Part shown: positions 33,374 through 42,243 of the stretch, piece after piece | How positions within the stretch are numbered: position 1 is the stretch's first letter | How the letters are laid out: each line of letters opens with the position of its first letter | Assembly: GCA_934477125.1 (NCBI GenBank) | Contig: CAKSOL010000002.1 | Location: forward strand, 62,001 to 126,000 | Reading direction: 5' to 3' | Length of the DNA: 64,000 bases | Origin: an uncultured Eubacteriales bacterium | GTDB taxonomy: Bacteria > Bacillota > Clostridia > Oscillospirales > Acutalibacteraceae | Notes under the pieces: generated by a model | Told to the model about the DNA's origin: nothing | The model's input: the letters and a program-made list of their open reading frames with translations, nothing else | Database searches by the model: none | Translations under genes and position numbers: made by a program

Positions 33374-34603
33374 ATGGATAAATCAAATATTAAAAAAGTA
33401 GTGCTTGCATATTCCGGAGGTCTGGATACCTCAATAATCATCCCCTGGCTCAAGGAAAACTACAATAATCCTGAGATTATTGCCGTTTCCGGAAACGTCG
33501 GTCAGGCGAGCGAGCTTGAGGGACTTGAGGAAAAGGCTCTTAAAACCGGTGCTTCAAAGGTTTATATCGAGGACCTTACCGAGGAATTTTTAACCGATTA
33601 TGTTTTTCCCTGTGTTGCCGCCGGTGCGCTTTATGAGGATTATATGCTCGGAACGGCGTTTGCCCGTCCTCCGATAGCGAAAAGACTTGCCGAGATAGCG
33701 ATTGCCGAGGGAGCGGACGCTATCTGCCACGGCTGTACCGGAAAGGGAAATGACCAGGTGCGTTTTGAGCTTGCGATAAAGGCATTTGCACCGGATATGC
33801 CGATAATCGCGCCCTGGAGGGAATGGAACATCAAATCTCGCGAGGAGGAAATCGAATATGCCGAAGCGCATAATATTCCGCTTAAAATAAGCCGCGAGAC
33901 CAACTATTCAAAGGATAAGAATATATGGCATCTTTCTCATGAGGGACTTGATTTGGAGGACCCGAAAAACGAGCCGCAGTATAATAAGCCCGGCTTCCTC
34001 GAAATGGGAGTTTCTCCGGAGCAGGCGCCCGATAAGCCGACATATGTTACCGTTCATTTCGAGCAGGGTATGCCTATTGCGGTTGACGGCAAGAAAATGG
34101 GGGCGGTCGAGCTGGTTGAGACCCTTAATAAGTTAGGCGGAGAAAACGGTATAGGACTTCTGGATATCGTTGAAAACAGGCTTGTTGGTATGAAGTGCCG
34201 CGGAGTATATGAAACTCCCGGCGGAGCTATCCTTTATAAGGCTCACAGCGTTTTGGAGAGCATTTGCCTTGATAAGGAAACAGCTCATTATAAATCGCTT
34301 GTGGCGCAAAAGCTTGCGGAGCTTGTTTATAACGCTCAATGGTTTACTCCGCTTACCGAAGCGATACTTTCATTTGTTGTTACCACTCAAAAGACCGTTA
34401 CCGGCGACGTTACATTAAAGCTCTATAAGGGAAATATGATAAACGCGGGCGTTTCCTCGCCGTATTCGCTCTATGATCCGGAGATTGCAACCTTTGACGA
34501 GGATAATGTTTACAATCAGGCGGATTCTGCCGGATTTATCAACCTTTACGGACTTCCGACAAAGGTATACGCCAAAATGAAAGCAAAAAACGGTCTTAAC
34601 TGA
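33374..34603 (+). CDS. argG: Argininosuccinate synthase
   Basis: Joins citrulline and aspartate with ATP to form argininosuccinate, the penultimate step of arginine synthesis. The 409-residue product starts with a short tail and then the PP-loop AYSGGLDTSIIIPWL; later motifs are CHGCTGKGNDQVRFE and the substrate loop KISRETNYSKDKNIWHLS. The length is normal. ATG 33374 follows AGGAGG. It is the first gene of a nine-gene arginine/carbamoyl-phosphate operon and has the operator-rich leader described above. argH follows 17 bases later. Confidence 0.98.
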   Translation: MDKSNIKKVVLAYSGGLDTSIIIPWLKENYNNPEIIAVSGNVGQASELEGLEEKALKTGASKVYIEDLTEEFLTDYVFPCVAAGALYEDYMLGTAFARPPIAKRLAEIAIAEGADAICHGCTGKGNDQVRFELAIKAFAPDMPIIAPWREWNIKSREEEIEYAEAHNIPLKISRETNYSKDKNIWHLSHEGLDLEDPKNEPQYNKPGFLEMGVSPEQAPDKPTYVTVHFEQGMPIAVDGKKMGAVELVETLNKLGGENGIGLLDIVENRLVGMKCRGVYETPGGAILYKAHSVLESICLDKETAHYKSLVAQKLAELVYNAQWFTPLTEAILSFVVTTQKTVTGDVTLKLYKGNMINAGVSSPYSLYDPEIATFDEDNVYNQADSAGFINLYGLPTKVYAKMKAKNGLN

Positions 34604-34620
34604 TTTCGGGAGTTGTTTTG

Positions 34621-36012
34621 ATGGAAAAAATGTGGGCCGGGCGCTTTCATAAGGCGCTCGATAAACAGGCGGACGATTTCAATTCGTCAATACATTTCGA
34701 TAAAAGAATGTATAAAGAGGATATAAGCGGCTCTGTTATGCACGCCAAAATGCTCGGCGATAAAAAAATAATTTCCGAAGCAGAAAAGGCGGAAATTATA
34801 AAGGGTCTCGGTCAGATATTGACCGGCCTTGAAAACGGTGACATTCAGTTTGATATGAATGCCGAGGATATACATATGTTTATCGAATCGGAGCTTACGA
34901 AAAGAATTGGCGAGCCGGGGAAAAAGCTTCATACCGCCCGCAGCCGTAACGACCAGGTGGCGCTTGATATAAGAATGTATCTTGCGAATGAATGTGAAAC
35001 GATAGGCGGACTGATATTAAAGCTTATAGCGGTGATAACCGAAAAGGCAAAGGAAACCGCAGACGCTATAATGCCCGGATATACCCATTTGCAGCGCGCA
35101 CAGCCAATAACCTTTGCCCATCATATTCTGACGTATGCATTTATGCTGAAACGCGATTTCGACCGAATTGCCGACGCCGAAAAAAGAATGCTCAGCCAAT
35201 GCCCGATAGGCTCCTGCGCGCTTGCGGGAACGACATACGATACCGACCGCTGCTTTGAGGCGGAGCATTTGGGCTTTTCGGGAATTTCTCTCAACAGTAT
35301 CGATGGCGTTTCCGACAGGGATTTCTGCCTGGAGCTTTTAAGCGCATTTTCCATTCTGATGATGCACCTTTCGCGCTTTTCCGAGGAAATAATTCTCTGG
35401 TCAAGCTGGGAGTTTAAATTTATTGAGCTGGACGACAGCTATACTACCGGTTCGAGCATTATGCCTCAGAAAAAGAATCCCGATATGGCGGAGCTTGTCA
35501 GAGGGAAAACCGGCAGGGTCTACGGCGACCTTATGGCTCTGCTTACAACTCTCAAGGGCTTGCCGCTTGCCTATAATAAGGATATGCAGGAGGATAAGGA
35601 GGCGGTTTTCGATGCGGTTGATACCGTCTGCCGCTGCCTTGAGATATTTGCGCCTATGGTAGCAACTATGAAGGTTCTGCCTGATAATATGTATAAGGCA
35701 GCGCAGAACGGCTTTATAAATGCTACCGACCTTGCGGATTATCTTGTTAAAAAGGGAGTGCCTTTCAGAACGGCATATAAAAAGGTCGGAGAAACCGTTG
35801 CCTACTGCATAGAAAACGGACTTGTTCTCGAAACGGTTCCGATAGAGAAATACAAGGAGCTTGATTCTCATTTCGATACCGACCTTTACGGTGAAATTTC
35901 GCTTGAGACCTGCGTTTCAAAGCGGATATCGGCAGGCGGAACGGGACCGGAATCCGTTAAAAAACAAATTGAATATTTTACGGAGCTATTAAATGAAAAA
36001 GGTATTTATTGA
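34621..36012 (+). CDS. argH: Argininosuccinate lyase
   Basis: Cleaves argininosuccinate to arginine and fumarate, the last step of the pathway. 463 residues from ATG 34621 (GGGAG upstream). It belongs to the fumarase/aspartase superfamily with HTARSRNDQVALDIR, the catalytic His in PGYTHLQRAQP and the signature loop GSSIMPQKKNPD. It overlaps argC by 20 bases, so the two are translationally coupled. Confidence 0.98.
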   Translation: MEKMWAGRFHKALDKQADDFNSSIHFDKRMYKEDISGSVMHAKMLGDKKIISEAEKAEIIKGLGQILTGLENGDIQFDMNAEDIHMFIESELTKRIGEPGKKLHTARSRNDQVALDIRMYLANECETIGGLILKLIAVITEKAKETADAIMPGYTHLQRAQPITFAHHILTYAFMLKRDFDRIADAEKRMLSQCPIGSCALAGTTYDTDRCFEAEHLGFSGISLNSIDGVSDRDFCLELLSAFSILMMHLSRFSEEIILWSSWEFKFIELDDSYTTGSSIMPQKKNPDMAELVRGKTGRVYGDLMALLTTLKGLPLAYNKDMQEDKEAVFDAVDTVCRCLEIFAPMVATMKVLPDNMYKAAQNGFINATDLADYLVKKGVPFRTAYKKVGETVAYCIENGLVLETVPIEKYKELDSHFDTDLYGEISLETCVSKRISAGGTGPESVKKQIEYFTELLNEKGIY

Positions 36013-36919
36013 CGGCAGCGCCGGAACTACGGGACTGCGCATTTTCGACAGACTTTCCGGCAGGGACGATATTTCGCTGATAACTCTGCCCGATGAACTG
36101 AGAAAGGACCTTGATGCGCGCAAAAACGCGCTTAATTCGGCGGATATCGCGTTTCTCTGCCTGCCGGACGCGGCGGCAAAAGAGGTTGCGGAAATGATTG
36201 ATAATCCCGAAACGGTGGTTATTGATACCTCAACGGCTCACCGTACAGCCCCAGGCTGGGCTTACGGCTTTCCGGAGCTTTCCGGGCTGCATAAGGAAAA
36301 AATCGCTTTGTCAAAGCGGATAGCCGTTCCCGGCTGTCATGCGAGCGGCTTTATTTCGCTTGTGTATCCGCTGATTGAGGCGGGATTACTCAGTAAATCC
36401 GCTCTTTTAACCTGCTTTTCCGTTACCGGCTACAGCGGCGGCGGTAAAAAGATGATTGAGGAATACGAAAACGAAAACAGGAATGCTTTGCTGAACGCAC
36501 CGCGCCAGTACGGATTATCTCAGCAGCATAAGCATCTGCCGGAAATGACCGCTGTCAGCGGACTTGAAAACGCGCCCTGCTTTTCGCCGATCGTGGCTCC
36601 GTTTTACAGCGGAATGACCGTTACCGTGCCTTTGTTTGCAGACTGGATAAACGGAACGGCTGACGACATAAGAAAAATCTATGCCGAAAAATATACCGGA
36701 CCGGTCGTTAAGTTCAGCTGTAACGCCGATGAAAACGGCTTTGCTTCGGCTGTTAAATTTTCCGGCAGGGACTGTATGGAAATTTCGGTTGCGGGAAACA
36801 GCGAGAGAATATTGCTGATATCCCGGTACGATAATCTCGGCAAGGGTGCGTCGGGAGCGGCGGTGCAATGTATGAACCTGAGCTTGGGAATATCCGAAAC
36901 AAAGGGACTTGAATTATAG
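35993..36919 (+). CDS. argC: N-acetyl-gamma-glutamyl-phosphate reductase, short type
   Basis: Reduces N-acetylglutamyl phosphate to the semialdehyde with NADPH. The 308-residue protein is of the short (type 2) class. It has a Rossmann opening (MKKVFIDGSAGTTGLRIFDRL), the catalytic C115 in AVPGCHASGF, and the family block SVTGYSGGGKKMIEEYE followed by QHKHLPEMT. ATG 35993 is inside the end of argH. argJ follows 9 bases after the stop, preceded by AGGAGG. Confidence 0.96.
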   Translation: MKKVFIDGSAGTTGLRIFDRLSGRDDISLITLPDELRKDLDARKNALNSADIAFLCLPDAAAKEVAEMIDNPETVVIDTSTAHRTAPGWAYGFPELSGLHKEKIALSKRIAVPGCHASGFISLVYPLIEAGLLSKSALLTCFSVTGYSGGGKKMIEEYENENRNALLNAPRQYGLSQQHKHLPEMTAVSGLENAPCFSPIVAPFYSGMTVTVPLFADWINGTADDIRKIYAEKYTGPVVKFSCNADENGFASAVKFSGRDCMEISVAGNSERILLISRYDNLGKGASGAAVQCMNLSLGISETKGLEL

Positions 36920-36928
36920 GAGGCAGTT

Positions 36929-38143
36929 ATGGAATTGATATCCGGCGGCGTCTGCGCCGCAAAAGGCTTTAAGGCGGCAGGAATCCATTGCGGAATAAGG
37001 AAAAACCGCGAAAAGCGCGACCTTTCTTTGATTTTAAGCGAAGAAAAAGCGGCGGCAGCCGCGGTTTATACAACAAACCTTGTAAAGGGCGCTCCGCTGA
37101 AGGTTACAAAGACCCACCTTAATGACGGCTATGCGAGCGCGGTTATATGCAACAGCGGAAACGCAAACACCTGTAACGCGAACGGGGTTGAAATTGCGGA
37201 GGAAACCTGCGAGCTGCTGGGAGCTCAGCTCGGAATACCGGCAGATGATATTATAGTAGCCTCAACCGGAGTTATAGGTCAGCCGCTTGATATCGCGCCT
37301 ATAAAAAACGGTATACCGCAGCTTGTTGACTCATTGTCGCAGAACGGCAGTATTGAAGCCGCCGAGGGCATTATGACAACCGATACAAAGGTAAAGGAGG
37401 TTGCCGTAAGCTTTGAAATAGGCGGAAAGGTCTGCAAAATGGGCGGAATAGCCAAGGGCTCGGGAATGATACATCCCAATATGGCTACAATGCTTGTTTT
37501 TATAACTACCGACTGCGCTGTCAGTCCGCAAATGCTCCAAAAGGCTCTTTCGGGCGACATTGTAAATACCTTTAATATGATAAGCATAGACGGCGACACC
37601 TCAACGAATGATATGGTTGCTGTTTTGGCTAACGGAATGGCGGAAAATGAGCCGATAACCTCCGAGGGGGACGCTTTTAATACATTTATGAAAGCGCTTA
37701 ATACCGTTAATGTTGAGCTGTGCCGCCGTATATCCGGAGACGGCGAGGGCGCAACAAAGCTGCTTGAATGTAAGGTGGATGGAGCGCAAAGCCACGATAT
37801 TGCCAAAACGGTTGCGAAATCGGTTATATGTTCTTCTCTTACAAAGGCGGCTATGTTCGGCTCGGATGCAAACTGGGGCAGAGTCCTCTGCGCAATAGGC
37901 TATTCGGGCGCCGATGTTGACGTTGAAAAAATAGACGTTTCATTCAGCTCGGCAAAGGGAACGGTTCGTGTGTGTGAAAACGGTTCCGGCATACCGTTCA
38001 GCGAGGAAAAGGCAAAGGAAATTTTGCTGGAGAACGAGATTGATATACTTATCAGCTTAAATTCCGGAGAGTATTCTGCAACGGCTTGGGGCTGCGATTT
38101 AACATACGACTATGTTAAGATAAACGGCGATTACCGCACCTGA
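36929..38143 (+). CDS. argJ: Bifunctional ornithine acetyltransferase/N-acetylglutamate synthase
   Basis: Transfers the acetyl group from N-acetylornithine to glutamate, recycling it in the cyclic arginine pathway. 404 residues. The precursor self-cleaves before the nucleophile Thr, here T187 in GSGMIHPNMATMLVF, and a C-terminal core reads TKAAMFGSDANWGRVLCAIGY. Presence of argJ with no separate argA or argE here supports the acetyl-recycling pathway. ATG 36929 has AGGAGG upstream. Whether it also has synthase activity cannot be decided from sequence. Confidence 0.97.
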   Translation: MELISGGVCAAKGFKAAGIHCGIRKNREKRDLSLILSEEKAAAAAVYTTNLVKGAPLKVTKTHLNDGYASAVICNSGNANTCNANGVEIAEETCELLGAQLGIPADDIIVASTGVIGQPLDIAPIKNGIPQLVDSLSQNGSIEAAEGIMTTDTKVKEVAVSFEIGGKVCKMGGIAKGSGMIHPNMATMLVFITTDCAVSPQMLQKALSGDIVNTFNMISIDGDTSTNDMVAVLANGMAENEPITSEGDAFNTFMKALNTVNVELCRRISGDGEGATKLLECKVDGAQSHDIAKTVAKSVICSSLTKAAMFGSDANWGRVLCAIGYSGADVDVEKIDVSFSSAKGTVRVCENGSGIPFSEEKAKEILLENEIDILISLNSGEYSATAWGCDLTYDYVKINGDYRT

Positions 38144-38155
38144 AAGGAAAAAGAA

Positions 38156-39034
38156 ATGCCTATCAATTTAACAAATGCGCAGCGCGCCGAGGTGCTTACT
38201 CAGGCGCTGCCCTATATTCAGAAGTATTATAAAAAAATCGTTGTTATAAAGTACGGCGGAAATGCGATGATAAACGAGGAGCTGAAGCAGCAGGTCATGG
38301 AGGATATCGTTCTGCTGTCGCTTATAGGCGTTAAGGTCGTGCTGGTTCACGGCGGCGGACCGGAAATCACAGAAATGCTGAAAAAAACGGGTAAGGAATC
38401 TGTCTTTATCGACGGACTTCGCGTAACCGATAAGGAAACCGCCGAAATAGTTCAGATGGTGCTTGCGGGAAAGATAAATAAAAGCCTTGTTAATCTGCTT
38501 GAAATCAAGGGCGGAAAGGCAATGGGAATTTCGGGAATGGACGGTCATATGATTGAAGCCGTTCCGAAGGATGAAAGACTCGGATTTGTCGGAAGAATAA
38601 CCAACGTGAATGTCGAACCGATAACCGATTTGCTCGACCGTGACTATATTCCGGTTGTATCAACCGTAGGCTGCGATATGAAAGGAAACGTATATAATAT
38701 AAACGCCGATACCGCCGCTGCGTATATTGCGGGAGCAATGAAAGCCGAAAGACTTATTTCAATGACCGATATAGCCGGCATACTCAAGGATAAAGACGAT
38801 CCGTCGTCGCTTATTCCCTGTATAGATATTGCCGAGGCGGTTGAGCTGTTCAGAAACGGCACTATTTCAGGCGGAATGATTCCTAAGGTTGAGTGCTGCA
38901 TAGACGCCATTCACCGCGGTGTTAAAAAGGTTATAATTATGGACGGCAGAGTTCCTCATTCTCTTCTTATAGAAACTCTGACCGACGAGGGTGCCGGAAC
39001 AATGGTAACGGAGGAAAAGGAATTTGAACGTTAA
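38156..39034 (+). CDS. argB: Acetylglutamate kinase
   Basis: Phosphorylates N-acetylglutamate. The 292-residue product has the amino-acid-kinase motifs VIKYGGNAM, VLVHGGGPEI and the nucleotide site NINADTAAAYIAGAM. The N-terminal helix (RAEVLTQALPYIQKYY) is of the kind found in the arginine-inhibited hexameric class, so feedback by arginine is plausible. ATG 38156 follows GAAAGGA. It overlaps argD by 11 bases. Confidence 0.97.
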   Translation: MPINLTNAQRAEVLTQALPYIQKYYKKIVVIKYGGNAMINEELKQQVMEDIVLLSLIGVKVVLVHGGGPEITEMLKKTGKESVFIDGLRVTDKETAEIVQMVLAGKINKSLVNLLEIKGGKAMGISGMDGHMIEAVPKDERLGFVGRITNVNVEPITDLLDRDYIPVVSTVGCDMKGNVYNINADTAAAYIAGAMKAERLISMTDIAGILKDKDDPSSLIPCIDIAEAVELFRNGTISGGMIPKVECCIDAIHRGVKKVIIMDGRVPHSLLIETLTDEGAGTMVTEEKEFER

Positions 39035-40190
39035 GGAGCTTGACGGCGAGTATATCGCCGGAACATACGCGCGTTTTCCGGTTGTTCTGAAATCCGGAGA
39101 GGGATCGGTTGCAACCGATGAAAACGGCAGGGAATATATTGACCTTTCAACCGGAATTGCCGTTAATACCTTCGGTTTTTCGGACAGCGAATGGATTTCG
39201 GCTGTAACCGGGCAGCTGAATAAGCTGCAGCATTCTTCAAATTTATACTATACCGCTCCCGGCGCTGCTCTCGCCGAACAGCTTTGCCTGAGAACCGGAA
39301 TGAAAAAGGTCTTTTTTTCAAATTCCGGCGCCGAGGCTAACGAATGTGCGATAAAGGCGGCAAGAAAGTATTCCGCAGAGAAAAACGGCGCGGAATACTA
39401 TGAGATAATAACCCTCGAAAACAGCTTTCACGGCAGAACGCTTACAACCCTCGCCGCAACCGGACAGGAAATTTTCCATAAGGATTTTCAGCCTCTGACT
39501 CCGGGATTTTGTCATATTCCGGCAAATGATGTGCCAGCGCTCAGTAAAGCCGCCGCGGAGCATAAAATCGCGGCAATTATGCTGGAATGTGTTCAGGGTG
39601 AGGGCGGAGTTGTGCCGCTTGAACGGGATTTTGTTCTTGCCGCGGAAAAAGCAGCAAGGGAAAACGGCGCTCTCCTTATAATTGACGAGGTTCAAACCGG
39701 AAACGGCAGAACCGGAAAGCTTTTTTCATATATGAATTACGGGATAACCCCGGATATCGTTACGACCGCAAAGGGACTGGGCGGAGGACTGCCTATCGGG
39801 GCTACGCTGCTCGGAGAGCGGGTTAAGAATGTTTTCACTCCCGGCTCAAACGGCTCGACCTTCGGCGGAAATCCTGTTTGCTGCGCAGGAGCGCTGAATA
39901 TCCTATCCCGGATTGATGAAGGTCTGCTTTCCGAGGTTCGCGCCAAGTCGGAATATATCGTAAACGAGCTTGCCGGGGCGCCAGGTGTAAAATCAGTTAC
40001 AGGTATGGGACTTATGCTCGGAGTCGAAACCGAAAAAAGCGCCGACGAGGTTGTCGGCGAATGTATGAAAAACGGAGTTCTGGTTATTAAGGCGAAATCA
40101 AAAATAAGACTTCTGCCGGCGCTGAATATTCCGTTTGAGCTGCTCGAAACGGCGGTTGCCGTTCTGAAAAAAGCCTGTGAGGTGCATTGA
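39024..40190 (+). CDS. argD: Acetylornithine aminotransferase
   Basis: PLP enzyme that converts N-acetylglutamate semialdehyde to N-acetylornithine. 388 residues from a TTG start at 39024, inside the end of argB, with GGAGGAAAAGG upstream. Motifs are FFSNSGAEANECAIKAAR, SFHGRTLTTLAATGQ, the cofactor segment LLIIDEVQTGNGRTGKLF and the lysine site TTAKGLGGGLPIGA. Class III aminotransferases of this type sometimes also act in lysine synthesis. Confidence 0.96.
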   Translation: MNVKELDGEYIAGTYARFPVVLKSGEGSVATDENGREYIDLSTGIAVNTFGFSDSEWISAVTGQLNKLQHSSNLYYTAPGAALAEQLCLRTGMKKVFFSNSGAEANECAIKAARKYSAEKNGAEYYEIITLENSFHGRTLTTLAATGQEIFHKDFQPLTPGFCHIPANDVPALSKAAAEHKIAAIMLECVQGEGGVVPLERDFVLAAEKAARENGALLIIDEVQTGNGRTGKLFSYMNYGITPDIVTTAKGLGGGLPIGATLLGERVKNVFTPGSNGSTFGGNPVCCAGALNILSRIDEGLLSEVRAKSEYIVNELAGAPGVKSVTGMGLMLGVETEKSADEVVGECMKNGVLVIKAKSKIRLLPALNIPFELLETAVAVLKKACEVH

Positions 40191-40191
40191 A

Positions 40192-41178
40192 ATGAATTTT
40201 AAAGGAAAAAGCTTTTTAAAGCTTTTGGATTTTAACCGCGAGGAAATAACATATTTGCTCGACCTCGCGGAGGATTTGAAACAGAAAAAGAAAAACGGAG
40301 AGCCGCATAAAATGTGCGAGGGTAAGAACCTTGCGCTGATTTTTGAAAAAACAAGCACCCGCACCCGCTGCAGCTTTGAGGTGGCGGCGAGGGATCTCGG
40401 AATGGGAGTAACCTACCTCGACCCTGCCGGCTCTCAGATAGGCAAAAAGGAAAGTATAGCCGATACCGCGCGGGTGTTGGGAAGAATGTTCGACGGAATA
40501 GAATACCGCGGCTTCGGTCAGACAATAGTTGAGGAACTGGCTCGGTATGCCGGTGTTCCGGTATTCAACGGTCTGACAAACGAATTTCACCCGACCCAGA
40601 TTTTGGCTGATTTCCTTACCGTCCGCGAGCATTTCGGCTCTCTTTCGGGCAAAAAGCTCGTTTATATGGGGGATGCGCGCTATAATATGGGTAACTCTCT
40701 TATGGTCGGCTGCGCTATAATGGGACTTACATTTATTGCCTGCGCACCGGAAAAATATTTCCCCGACGCCGCGCTTGTTGCCCGATGCCGTGAAATCGCG
40801 GAGAAATCCGGCGGCAGTATAGCTCTTGAAACAAGCCCGGAAAAGGCGGTTCGCAATGCGGACGTTATTTATACCGATGTCTGGGTTTCTATGGGTGAGC
40901 CGTTTGAAATATGGGAGGAGCGCATAGCCGACCTTTCGCCGTATCAGGTAAATGCGGAAATAATGCGGCTTGCCGGAGAAAATGCGGTGTTTATGCACTG
41001 CCTGCCCGCTTTCCACGACCATAAAACCGTTATCGGCAAAGAAATGGGCGAACGCTTTTCAAGGGACGCTATGGAGGTAACCGACGAGGTGTTCGAGGGT
41101 CCGCAATCACTTGTATTCGACGAGGCGGAAAACAGAATGCACACTATCAAGGCAGTTTTGGCTGCGTTTATGGGTTGA
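40192..41178 (+). CDS. argF: Ornithine carbamoyltransferase
   Basis: Makes citrulline from ornithine and carbamoyl phosphate. I chose ATG 40192 (GAGGTG 7 bases upstream). 328 residues, with the carbamoyl-phosphate site EKTSTRTRCSFE, the motif FHPTQILADFLT and the ornithine site FMHCLPAFHD. It starts 1 base after the argD stop codon. It is placed directly before carAB, the source of its carbamoyl phosphate. Confidence 0.97.
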   Translation: MNFKGKSFLKLLDFNREEITYLLDLAEDLKQKKKNGEPHKMCEGKNLALIFEKTSTRTRCSFEVAARDLGMGVTYLDPAGSQIGKKESIADTARVLGRMFDGIEYRGFGQTIVEELARYAGVPVFNGLTNEFHPTQILADFLTVREHFGSLSGKKLVYMGDARYNMGNSLMVGCAIMGLTFIACAPEKYFPDAALVARCREIAEKSGGSIALETSPEKAVRNADVIYTDVWVSMGEPFEIWEERIADLSPYQVNAEIMRLAGENAVFMHCLPAFHDHKTVIGKEMGERFSRDAMEVTDEVFEGPQSLVFDEAENRMHTIKAVLAAFMG

Positions 41179-41184
41179 TATAAT

Positions 41185-42243
41185 ATGGCGAAAAAAGCAT
41201 ATCTTGTTTTGGAAAACGGAATGACCTTTGAGGGCAGGGCATTCGGTGCGGAAACCGACTGTATCGGAGAGCTGGTTTTTACAACCGGTATGTGCGGCTA
41301 TATCGAAACGCTTACCGATGAAAGCTATTTCGGTCAGATTGTTATGCAGACCTTTCCTTTAATCGGCAATTACGGCGTTATTCCTGAGGATTTCGAGGGC
41401 GAATGTTCTGTTCGCGGCTATGTCGTAAGGGAATACTGCGAAAATCCGTCTAACTTCCGCTGCGGGGGAACGCTTGATGAATTCCTGCGTGAAAAGGGCA
41501 TTCCCGGCATATGCGGTATAGATACTCGCGCAGTTACGCGTATCATCAGGGAATACGGCGTTATGAATGCTGCCGTTTGCTCGGAAATACCGGCTGATAT
41601 GTCGGCGGTAAGAGAATATTCCGTTCGCGGAGCGGTAGCGGCGGTGACCTCCGGGAAAGCCGCAGTTTATAAGGCGGAAAAGGAAAAATATAAGGTAACT
41701 CTGATAGACTACGGCGCAAAGCGCAACATTATCAGAGAGCTGCAAAAGCGCGGATGTACGGTGACGGTCGTTCCGGCTTTTACTGCTGCCGAAGAAATTC
41801 TTGCCGGAAATCCGGACGGAATAATGCTTTCCAACGGCCCCGGAGACCCGGCTGAAAATACCGCGCAGATTGAAACGCTGAAAGCCCTTGCAGGAAAGAC
41901 GCCCATGTTCGGAATATGCCTCGGTCATCAGCTGCTGGCGCTCGCTCTCGGAGCAAAAACCGAAAAGCTGAAATACGGTCACCGCGGCGTTAATCAGCCG
42001 GTTAAGGAGATAAACGGAACAAGAACCTATATAACGAGCCAGAACCACGGCTACGCGGTTGTAACGGACAGTATAAAGCAGGGAAACGTCAGCTTTATAA
42101 ACGCCAACGACGGAACGAACGAGGGAATAGATTATCCGTCGCTTCGCGCCTTTTCGGTTCAGTTTCATCCGGAGGCTTGTTCCGGACCGCTTGACACGTC
42201 CTTTTTGTTCGACCGCTTTACAGCTTTGATGGAGGAAAAATAA
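41185..42243 (+). CDS. carA: Carbamoyl-phosphate synthase small subunit
   Basis: Glutaminase subunit that feeds ammonia to CarB. 352 residues. The N-terminal domain starts KKAYLVLENGMTFEG; the class I glutamine amidotransferase domain has the nucleophile Cys in MFGICLGHQLLALALG and the catalytic His-Glu pair in QFHPEA. It starts 6 bases after argF and its stop codon directly abuts the carB ATG. Its place in the arginine operon suggests that carbamoyl phosphate made here serves arginine synthesis first, though pyrimidines also need it. Confidence 0.97.
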   Translation: MAKKAYLVLENGMTFEGRAFGAETDCIGELVFTTGMCGYIETLTDESYFGQIVMQTFPLIGNYGVIPEDFEGECSVRGYVVREYCENPSNFRCGGTLDEFLREKGIPGICGIDTRAVTRIIREYGVMNAAVCSEIPADMSAVREYSVRGAVAAVTSGKAAVYKAEKEKYKVTLIDYGAKRNIIRELQKRGCTVTVVPAFTAAEEILAGNPDGIMLSNGPGDPAENTAQIETLKALAGKTPMFGICLGHQLLALALGAKTEKLKYGHRGVNQPVKEINGTRTYITSQNHGYAVVTDSIKQGNVSFINANDGTNEGIDYPSLRAFSVQFHPEACSGPLDTSFLFDRFTALMEEK